Source: Alphaproteobacteria bacterium
Lineage (GTDB): Bacteria; Pseudomonadota; Alphaproteobacteria; Thalassobaculales; Thalassobaculaceae
Direction: 5' to 3'
Assembly (NCBI GenBank): GCA_028822575.1
Contig: JAPKDN010000242.1
Span: forward strand, 1-5,454
Length of the DNA stretch: 5,454 nucleotides
Part shown: positions 1-5,454 of the stretch, piece by piece
Numbering within the stretch: position 1 is the first letter of the stretch
Layout: each line of letters starts with the position of its first letter
Notes under the pieces: generated by a model
What the model saw: only the letters and a program-made list of their open reading frames with translations
Databases searched by the model: none
What the model was told of the DNA's origin: nothing
Program-made: the position numbers and the translations under genes

Positions 1-1545
1 CCGTCGCGTTTGGATCGCCGTCCACGAAGTGGCAAAACTCAGGGTGAACTCCGTATAGGACAGGTATACGCTTTTCGGTGACAATTTTAGGGATAGCTCG
101 GCCCCGAGAACGGCTTCCAAGTACTGGCCTCGATGACATAGCACCCGAGCCAGAATCCGGCGGGGATAACTGTCGTTTGGGTTATACCGAACGGTAAAGC
201 CCAAGGACTCCGTCGCTGGGTCCAGATTTCTGAGTGCCGGGTCCTCGATGCTGCGGGCGCAAAGAGAGCTGCTGTCTCGAGGATTACCCTTAAAGGCGAC
301 CGCGGCAACCCGAATGGCTTCTACTGTGTCTTTGATCGGAGAATCCGAAAGCCCCTTCGACGCGGGGAGCGCGCAACTCATTGCGACGAGGGATAAGGCG
401 TCGGCATAACTGGGTGGCAATTCCAATGCGCCCTTCGGAAAGTGCCGCGCTTGTTTCAGGCTCTTATAGTCGCAGGACCAGGCTGCCGAGTTGGAGCGCA
501 TGACATAATCCCACGCGGTCAGATTCCAGGTTCGTTTACCTAGCGTGTGGTGGACTTCCAATAGCCCAAGCACTGGTGCGGCGGCCGCCCGGATGTTTTT
601 GGTTATTTCACCTCGTAGCTCGAAGATATTCCGCAGTTCGCGGTCAAACCGCTCGACCCATATGTAGCCTTCCGCCTCGGCTTCGACGAGTTGAGCGGTG
701 ACTCGCACGCGCGCGTCAGATTTCCATACGCTACCTTAAATTATATAAGCCGCGCTAAGGTCTCGCGCGACAGACCGCAAACCTCCCACCTTGCCTTTGA
801 AAGCGAAACTGGAGTTCCGTGCGATCACTGTCAGCCAGTCGATTTTCGTGAAATTGGTGATGGTCTCCTCGGGAATTCTGTTGGCAAACTATACCTATTC
901 CGGGGTGTCGGATTGGTTCTCAAAGAGCAAAATGGTGATCACGCGTTTCCTGATATCGCGACGCTTGATTTCGTCGTCCGAAGCTCGTGCGTGCCGGACT
1001 GTGGCGCTGGGAAAATCGTTTAGGGACAAGCGTCAAACCCAGACCGCCTCGGCGATGTTCTTCATCGCCTGGGCACCGCCGTCACTGAAATCAATGTTAA
1101 TCTGGTCACGAATCTCAACGTGAATTTTGTCGGTACTACATACTGTACCTAGCTCAGCTAGAGTTTCCAGACGCGCCACGACATTGACACCGTCGCCCTA
1201 AAAACCCCCGTTGCTATCAAAGATGGCTTCGCCAAGGCTCACGCCAACGCGACATCGAACGTGGATGTCCTTGGGGACATCGTGATTGAGCTCAGCCATC
1301 CTGAGTTAAACGTCGATCGCACAATAGGTGGCGTTGACAGCCGCGGGCAACTCCTGCAACAAGCCATCGCCCATGGTTTTATCCACGCCACCGCCGTGAG
1401 TTTTGATAAGCGGGTCCATCAGTGCGGCCCTATGGGCTCTAAGGTTCGCCAAAGTCCGGACCTCATCCACGCACATGGGCCTTGAACAACTAACAACTTC
1501 GGCGGCGACAAGGTCGGCTAAGCGGCGTTGCTTGCGGTTGTTCAT
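1..1545 (-). pseudogene. Decayed class III adenylate/guanylate cyclase with TolB-like and TPR regions (runs off left edge)
   Basis: Reading the minus strand from the ATG at 1545-1543 gives a recognisable N-terminal class III cyclase domain (codons 1 to ~170), a TolB-like region (~195-310) and a TPR-like C-terminal part (~320-515, continuing past position 1). Seen: cyclase motifs KTMGDGLL (codons 56-63) and GDGVNVVARLE (117-127), with the second metal-binding Asp (D60) and the transition-state Asn121 and Arg125 kept. The first metal-binding Asp of the usual AADVV motif reads Glu16 (AAEVV). VIARNSSFAFKGK and RVRVTAQLVEAE match the typical TolB-like part. Six in-frame stops break it: TAA 1308-1306, TAG 1200-1198, TGA 1035-1033, TAG 897-895, TAG 891-889, TAA 738-736. 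From memory of the family they replace conserved Gln, Tyr, Trp, Gln, Tyr and Glu. Homology stays in one frame throughout. Intact members make cAMP (or cGMP) from ATP (GTP) in the cytoplasm; this copy cannot give a full product. The family usually has nearly 600 residues, so some C-terminus lies outside. The start codon is chosen by family alignment; the frame is open upstream to an ATG at 1695, but that extension does not look like cyclase. Confidence 0.88.
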
Positions 1546-1690
1546 GGGCCGAAACTTAGACCTCGAGGCGCGGGAAACCCATCCGAGGCTTGGTGGCCTC
1601 GTTCGGCTGGCCGGTCGGTTGCTTCCCGGCACAACCGCGAAACAGAAATACGGTCGGCGACTGCCCGGTGGTGCGTCCGGAGTAGGCTCG

Positions 1691-1710
1691 GCCAATCACT
1701 GATGATTGGC
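1691..1710. promoter_or_regulatory. Perfect inverted repeat, candidate operator
   Basis: The arms GCCAATCA (1691-1698) and TGATTGGC (1703-1710) are exact reverse complements separated by the 4-base spacer CTGA. The repeat lies about 150 bases upstream of the ABC operon start and about 38 bases upstream of the nearest candidate -35 hexamer. A dyad of this size is typical of a dimeric helix-turn-helix regulator site, but no regulator gene is visible in the window and no second copy of the site was seen. It could also fold as an RNA stem-loop. Without a T-rich run after it on either strand it is a poor intrinsic terminator. The repeat is certain; its role is inferred. Confidence 0.45.
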
Positions 1711-1747
1711 ACACGACCTCTTAATGGTTCCCGGTGGCGATGGCGCC

Positions 1748-1785
1748 TTGATGAGATTGCCCATTGAAGGTATTAAACGCATACT
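1748..1785 (+). promoter_or_regulatory. Candidate sigma70-type promoter(s) for the ABC operon
   Basis: Two overlapping hexamer pairs have the ideal 17-base spacing. TTGATG (1748-1753) pairs with TATTAA (1771-1776), and TTGCCC (1757-1762) pairs with CATACT (1780-1785). Each hexamer matches the consensus at about four of six positions, so neither is strong, and chance matches are common. The position, 70-110 bases upstream of the GTG start, fits a leader that includes the hairpin at 1808-1824. No transcription start can be fixed from sequence. Confidence 0.25.
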
Positions 1786-1807
1786 CATCTCACCTTGATC
1801 GGCGCGT

Positions 1808-1824
1808 CCGGCCCTCGTGGCCGG
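1808..1824 (+). repeat. GC-rich hairpin in the leader of the ABC operon
   Basis: CCGGCC (1808-1813) and GGCCGG (1819-1824) form a perfect 6-bp GC stem with the loop CTCGT. It ends 33 bases before the GTG start, just upstream of the weak ribosome binding site. No U-tract follows, so it is not a standard intrinsic terminator. If transcribed it would be a stable structure in the 5' untranslated leader, with possible effects on RNA stability or translation. Any regulatory role is speculative. Confidence 0.35.
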
Positions 1825-1843
1825 CGATCCCACGCCCGTCCTT

Positions 1844-1848
1844 GAAAG
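1844..1848 (+). promoter_or_regulatory. Weak ribosome binding site before the GTG start
   Basis: GAAAG lies 9 bases before the GTG at 1858 and is the only purine-rich stretch at the right distance. It overlaps the in-frame TGA at 1843-1845, which rules out a longer N-terminus in this frame. A weak site together with a GTG start suggests modest initiation of the first subunit. Confidence 0.35.
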
Positions 1849-1857
1849 TACTCGCTC

Positions 1858-3759
1858 GTGACCACCACGACCGCCTCCAGTGACGCCGCGCCCCCCTACG
1901 AAGGGCTTGATAGCACCCCCCGCGCCGAACAATTCGCCGAGGGTAGTAAGCTTGAGGTTGGCATCTTGCTTCGGATCGCACGGATGGGGCTGGGGCATCG
2001 TTGGCGCATGGCGACGGCGGTCGTCGCGACGGTCGCTGCGGCAATCTTTCAGCTTTTCATTCCCCGCTACGTCGGCCAGGCCGTGGACAATGCTCAGGGA
2101 TTGCTGGGCCTTGGCGTCGAAGCGGCGGGCGTCGCCCAGGACGCGCTCTGGACCGCAGGGGTGATGATCGTCTTCTTCAGCGTCCTACGCGGCCTTTTCA
2201 CGATGCTGCAGAATTACCATGGTGAGGGCATCGGTCATTGTATTGGATATGAGTTGCGGCTTGCCTTTTATGAGCAGGTTCAGCGGCTCTCGTTCAGCTT
2301 TCATGACAAGGTTCATACTGGCGATTTAATCACCCGCGGCATGCTCGATCTCGAGGGTGTGCGGATGTTCATCAGCACCGGGTTGATTCGCACCCTGTTG
2401 CTGACAATTCTGATTGGAGGTAGTGCCTATTTCCTCATGAGCACCAATCTCGTGTTGGGTCTGTTGGCGCTTTCCTTCGTGCCTTTCGTCGGATGGAGAT
2501 CCGCCGTCGCGCGGCTCAAGCTGCGCTGGATGTGGTTGCTGATGCAGGAACGTCTCTCGGTGATAACCCGCCGGATGGAGGAAAATCTGACGGGAATTCG
2601 GGTTGTCCGGGCCTTCAGTGCGCAAAAATTCGAACTTGATCAATTCGAGACCGCGTCGTCTGAGACCCTTGATGTCGCGATCCAACGGGTCACGGTGCGG
2701 GTAAGCAATACGACGGTGATGACCTTTGCGTTCTTCGCCTCGATGGTGCTGGTGCTCTGGGTTGGCGGTCTGCAGGTGATCGATGGCGAGATCACGGTTG
2801 GCCTGCTGGCCGAGGTGCTGACCTTCATGATGATCCTGCAAATGCCGGTGCGACAGATCGGTATGATGGTGAATTCCTTCGCCCGCGCTTCGACTTGCGG
2901 CGCGCGGCTGTTCGAGGTGATCGATCGGGACCCGCGGATCAAAGACCAGCAAGCCGCGCCGGACTTGAAGATTGACCGCGGTGTCCTAAAGTTCGAGAAC
3001 GTCGAGTTTAGTTTCGGTTCTGGCTCGTCAGATACCAGGGTGCTGGCCGGGGTCAGTTTTTCGGTCGGTTCTGGAGAGACACTGGGGATTGTCGGCCCGC
3101 CTGGTTCGGGCAAGTCGACCATCGCCCATCTGGTGCCGCGATTCTATGACGTGACCGGTGGTCGGGTGAGCATCGATGGCCAGGATATTCGCGATATCTC
3201 GCTTGATTCACTGCGACAAGCCGTGAGCGTCGTGCAGCAGGACGCGTTCCTGTTCACCGCCTCGATCGAGAACAACATCGCCTATGGTGACCCGTGGTCG
3301 GATGGAGAGCGGATCGCTCGGGCCAACCGATCGGCGCAGTTGCATGACTATGTCGCGAAACTACCTGGCGGCTACGAGACCCTGGTTGGGGAGCGTGGCG
3401 TGTCACTTTCGGGCGGGCAGCGCCAGCGTTTGTCGATCGCTCGGGGGATTCTGTCCAACCCGTCGATCCTGGTGTTCGACGATTCCACCGCCGCCGTTGA
3501 TGCGGGGACCGAGCGCCGTATCCGGCTGGGCCTTCGCGAGGGTCAGGACAAGCGCGCAACCGTGATCATCTCGCATCGGTTGGGCTCGCTCATGCATGCC
3601 GATGAGATTCTGTTTATAGAGGCCGGCCGCGTGGTGGAGCGTGGCTCGCATAATGAGTTGATGGCTCTTGGCAGGCGCTACCATGATCTCTACCAGTTGC
3701 AGTCCAGGCCCGGAGAAGACCACGGGGTCGAGGTCGCGGCTCTTGGAGAGACGAAATGA
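1858..3759 (+). CDS. ABC exporter half-transporter, degenerate-site subunit (TMD-NBD)
   Basis: Inner-membrane ABC half-transporter of 633 residues, usual length for the MdlB/MsbA-like (COG1132) exporter fold. About six membrane segments are visible near residues 50-69, 97-117, 174-193, 197-213, 284-305 and 312-332, followed by the NBD from about 375. NBD motifs: Walker A GPPGSGKST (413-421, K419), Q-loop Gln461, X-loop VGERG (510-514), signature LSGGQ (517-521), Walker B ILVFDD (537-542), D-loop AAVD (545-548), switch His573. The residue after Walker B Asp541 is Asp542 instead of the catalytic Glu, which marks the non-catalytic half of heterodimeric exporters such as TM287. The start is the GTG at 1858: an in-frame stop lies at 1843, and the next in-frame ATG (residue 43) would cut into the amphipathic stretch before the first membrane helix. 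The gene overlaps the next by ATGA, so both subunits are very likely co-translated and form a heterodimer. The substrate is unknown; multidrug, lipid or peptide export are all possible. Confidence 0.95.
   Translation: MTTTTASSDAAPPYEGLDSTPRAEQFAEGSKLEVGILLRIARMGLGHRWRMATAVVATVAAAIFQLFIPRYVGQAVDNAQGLLGLGVEAAGVAQDALWTAGVMIVFFSVLRGLFTMLQNYHGEGIGHCIGYELRLAFYEQVQRLSFSFHDKVHTGDLITRGMLDLEGVRMFISTGLIRTLLLTILIGGSAYFLMSTNLVLGLLALSFVPFVGWRSAVARLKLRWMWLLMQERLSVITRRMEENLTGIRVVRAFSAQKFELDQFETASSETLDVAIQRVTVRVSNTTVMTFAFFASMVLVLWVGGLQVIDGEITVGLLAEVLTFMMILQMPVRQIGMMVNSFARASTCGARLFEVIDRDPRIKDQQAAPDLKIDRGVLKFENVEFSFGSGSSDTRVLAGVSFSVGSGETLGIVGPPGSGKSTIAHLVPRFYDVTGGRVSIDGQDIRDISLDSLRQAVSVVQQDAFLFTASIENNIAYGDPWSDGERIARANRSAQLHDYVAKLPGGYETLVGERGVSLSGGQRQRLSIARGILSNPSILVFDDSTAAVDAGTERRIRLGLREGQDKRATVIISHRLGSLMHADEILFIEAGRVVERGSHNELMALGRRYHDLYQLQSRPGEDHGVEVAALGETK
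3745..3748 (+). promoter_or_regulatory. Ribosome binding site of the second ABC gene, inside the first
   Basis: GGAG, within TTGGAGAGA near the end of the first ABC gene, lies 7 bases before the ATG at 3756. That start shares the ATGA overlap with the TGA stop at 3757-3759. Together the site and the overlap fix the start of the second gene and suggest translational coupling, which would keep the two subunits near equal amounts. Confidence 0.65.
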
Positions 3760-5454
3760 CCGCGGCTGAGGAAACAACGCACCCGCCAAAAGCCGTCGTT
3801 GGCTCGCAGGTAAGTCAGGACGAGGAAATGTTCGGGCGCGCCTTCGATGGCCGCGTTATCCGTCGTTTTCTGGAGTTCTGCCATCCATATCGTACCAGCC
3901 TCGCGGTGGCAGTGGTTTCGGTTCTGGTTTACACCGCCACCCAGGTCGCGATCCCGCTGGTGATCCTCTACGCCATCGATAATGCTCTGATCGAGGGTAG
4001 CCAGGACCGAGGTTTGCTGCAGGTTATCGTCCTGGCCTTCGCCGGGATCGTTACCCTCAACTACGGTGCCAATTTCCTTCAGGAGATATTGGTCGGCCGC
4101 GCGGCGGAAAAAGTGCTGATCGATTTGCGTCGGGCGATGTTCACGCATCTTCAGCGGGTCTCGCTCTCATTCATGGACCGGACCGAGGTCGGGCGACTGA
4201 TGTCGCGGTTGCAAAGCGATGTGAACGCGTTGCAGGAGTTCCTTGAAAGTTCGGTCTTCGCCGTTGGCGACCTGGTGCTCCTGGTCGGCATCGTCGCGGT
4301 GCTGCTGTTCCTGAATTGGGATTTGGGTTTGCTCACCCTTTCGATTGTTCCGATCCTATTCGTTATGCGGGTCATTTGGCTGCCTCGGGCCAGGGACGCC
4401 TTCATGAAGGCGCGGGAGGCCAATTCGATCGCCAATGGCGCGCTCGCCGAGGCGATCCATGGGGTCCGTACGGTTCAGGGAATGGTTCGCGAGCGGGTGA
4501 ACTTCGCGCTCTATAATGATCGTGCTTGGCAAAACATGGTGGCTCATCTTAGGGCCGCCAAGTTTGCTCAAATTAACGTGCCGATCGTCGATACGCTCAC
4601 CGGGGGGGCGATGGCGATCGTCATCGTTGTCGGCGGTGATCAGGTCTTGGGTGGCACCCTCGACCTTGGAGTCATGGTCGCGTTTATCTTTTATGTGCAG
4701 CGTTTTTTCGATCCGATCCGCTCGCTTACCTTACAATATAGTTTTATGCAGCGGGCGATGGTGTCAGGCCAACGTATCCTCGAAGTGCTTGATGTCCCGA
4801 TCGCGGTTAAGAATAAGCCGGATGCCATCGACATGGTCGAATGCGAGGGGACGATCGAGTTCGATGATGTGACGTTCGGCTATGTGAAGGATCAACCGGT
4901 CCTGCGAAATATCTCTTTCAAGGTCGCGCCCGGCGAGACCGTCGCGCTTGTCGGGCCCACCGGTTCCGGCAAGACCAGCGCCACGGCGCTCGTACATCGG
5001 TTTTATGACATCTGGGACGGGTCGGTTCGGGTTGGCGGTCATGACGTGCGCGACGTCACTCAGGAGTCGCTTGGCCAGCATGTTGCCATGGTCCTTCAGG
5101 AGCCATTTCTGTTCACCGGAACAGTGTTCGAAAACATCCGCTATCGCCGCGCCGACGCCACGCGCCAGACAGTGATCGACGCGGCGACGGCGGTCGGCGC
5201 GCATGACTTCATTGAGAAGCTACCCGAGGGTTATGAGACGGTCCTTGAGCAGCGCGGTGCCAATCTATCGCTTGGTCAGCGTCAATTACTGAGCTTTGCC
5301 CGAGCCATCGTCGCCGATGCAAAGATCCTGATCCTGGATGAGGCTACCGCCAGCATCGACAGCTATACTGAGATGCAGATCCAAACCGCGCTGGCGAAGC
5401 TGTTGGAAGGGCGTACCGGTCTAGTCATCGCGCACCGTCTGGCGACGATACGCG
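3756..5454 (+). CDS. ABC exporter half-transporter, catalytic-site subunit (TMD-NBD), 3' end cut by window
   Basis: The frame is open from the ATG at 3756 to the right edge: 566 residues plus one base. Family members have roughly 580-640, so only a short C-terminal tail is missing. Membrane segments are visible near residues 47-72, 87-108, 165-186, 188-208, 278-298 and 303-320. The NBD starts near 365 and carries A-loop Tyr376, Walker A GPTGSGKT (400-407, K406), Q-loop Gln448, signature LSLGQ (504-508), Walker B ILILDE (524-529) with catalytic Glu529, D-loop ASID (532-535) and switch His560. The signature has Leu in place of the first Gly of LSGGQ, and the preceding X-loop reads LEQRG rather than VGERG. 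This is the expected partner pattern for the upstream subunit: its Walker motifs face that protein's intact LSGGQ (consensus site), while its own altered signature faces that protein's Asp542 (degenerate site). It sits in the inner membrane as a heterodimer with the upstream product. LSLGQ/LSVGQ variants also occur in active transporters, so degeneracy rests mainly on the partner's Asp. Confidence 0.94.
   Translation, partial: MTAAEETTHPPKAVVGSQVSQDEEMFGRAFDGRVIRRFLEFCHPYRTSLAVAVVSVLVYTATQVAIPLVILYAIDNALIEGSQDRGLLQVIVLAFAGIVTLNYGANFLQEILVGRAAEKVLIDLRRAMFTHLQRVSLSFMDRTEVGRLMSRLQSDVNALQEFLESSVFAVGDLVLLVGIVAVLLFLNWDLGLLTLSIVPILFVMRVIWLPRARDAFMKAREANSIANGALAEAIHGVRTVQGMVRERVNFALYNDRAWQNMVAHLRAAKFAQINVPIVDTLTGGAMAIVIVVGGDQVLGGTLDLGVMVAFIFYVQRFFDPIRSLTLQYSFMQRAMVSGQRILEVLDVPIAVKNKPDAIDMVECEGTIEFDDVTFGYVKDQPVLRNISFKVAPGETVALVGPTGSGKTSATALVHRFYDIWDGSVRVGGHDVRDVTQESLGQHVAMVLQEPFLFTGTVFENIRYRRADATRQTVIDAATAVGAHDFIEKLPEGYETVLEQRGANLSLGQRQLLSFARAIVADAKILILDEATASIDSYTEMQIQTALAKLLEGRTGLVIAHRLATIR

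Larger units (their letters stand above)
1546..1857. other. Divergent intergenic region, no supported gene
   Basis: This 312-base stretch separates the start of the decayed cyclase (minus strand) from the start of the ABC operon (plus strand). The minus-strand frame stays open from 1695 to 1546, but its translation is Arg/Pro/Ser-rich and shows no motif, so I treat it as non-coding. The plus-strand open frames here have no recognisable protein and no good ribosome binding site. The stretch contains an inverted repeat at 1691-1710, promoter-like hexamers at 1748-1785 and a GC hairpin at 1808-1824. It is the only place in the window where transcription of the ABC operon could plausibly start. 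Confidence 0.6.

Noticed and set aside
44..78. Short inverted repeat GTATA...TATAC near the left edge
   Set aside because: The arms are only 5 bases and lie within pseudogene coding sequence; this is expected by chance.
691..1123. Plus-strand open frames at 691-1023 and 791-1123
   Set aside because: They are antisense to the cyclase pseudogene, whose minus-strand translation matches TolB-like and cyclase motifs. Their own translations show no motif.
736..1308. Stop-codon recoding or readthrough in the cyclase gene
   Set aside because: All three stop codons occur at different conserved residue types (Gln, Tyr, Trp, Glu), and no selenocysteine-like context or reassigned code explains that. 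The ABC genes in the same window use a normal code with a TGA stop. Simple decay is the better explanation.
1306..1695. Minus-strand open frame as an intact 129-residue gene
   Set aside because: Residues 51-129 are clearly the first part of a cyclase domain that continues in the same frame past the stop at 1306, so this is the start of the pseudogene. The first 50 residues look like upstream non-coding sequence.
1403..1767. Plus-strand open frames at 1403-1702 and 1528-1767
   Set aside because: They are antisense to the cyclase start or lie in the intergenic region. They are Arg-rich, show no motif, and have no good ribosome binding site.
1808..1824. Hairpin as an intrinsic terminator
   Set aside because: There is no T-rich run after the stem on either strand, and on the plus strand it precedes a gene start.
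2326..2952. 208-residue minus-strand open frame
   Set aside because: It lies entirely opposite the first ABC gene. The His/Gln/Arg-rich translation is typical of an antisense shadow of a GC-rich coding frame.
3690..4148. 152-residue minus-strand open frame across the junction of the two ABC genes
   Set aside because: It is antisense to both ABC genes, which have full sets of conserved motifs, and shows no domain of its own.
4764..5204. 146-residue minus-strand open frame
   Set aside because: It is antisense to the NBD of the second ABC gene and has no recognisable motif.
1..5454. Transfer RNA, ribosomal RNA, CRISPR array, insertion sequence or attachment site
   Set aside because: No cloverleaf-like sequence, regularly spaced repeats, transposase motifs or paired direct repeats were seen on reading through both strands.

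Overview
The window is GC-rich and reads as chromosomal DNA from an alphaproteobacterium, probably Rhizobiales or Rhodospirillales-like. That placement is an inference. It rests on the remains of a class III cyclase / TolB-like / TPR fusion protein, a family abundant in those groups, and on the codon composition. No organism can be named from the sequence alone.

Layout: (1) Positions 1 to about 1545 hold, on the minus strand, a decayed adenylate/guanylate cyclase gene that runs off the left edge. All of its recognisable protein remains lie in a single reading frame. That frame is broken by six stop codons (at 1306, 1198, 1033, 895, 889 and 736, lower coordinate of each), with no net frameshift over 515 codons. 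(2) Positions 1546-1857 are a divergent intergenic region with no convincing gene. It holds a perfect 8+8 bp inverted repeat at 1691-1710, weak promoter-like hexamers around 1748-1785 and a 6+6 bp GC hairpin at 1808-1824. (3) Positions 1858-5454 hold, on the plus strand, two ABC half-transporter genes that overlap by ATGA. The second is cut by the right edge with its end missing.

The two ABC proteins make sense together as one heterodimeric type IV (exporter-fold) ABC transporter with asymmetric ATP sites. The first subunit has Asp where the catalytic Glu should be but keeps a perfect LSGGQ signature. The second has the catalytic Glu but a modified LSLGQ signature. In the head-to-tail NBD dimer all the deviations therefore fall in one site and leave the other intact, as in the TM287/288, BmrCD and LmrCD families. 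The substrate cannot be read from the sequence; a drug, lipid or peptide exporter is the usual guess. I see no undescribed multi-gene system here. The points most worth a second look are the unusual in-frame-only decay of the cyclase gene and the dyad-symmetric site in the control region of the transporter operon.
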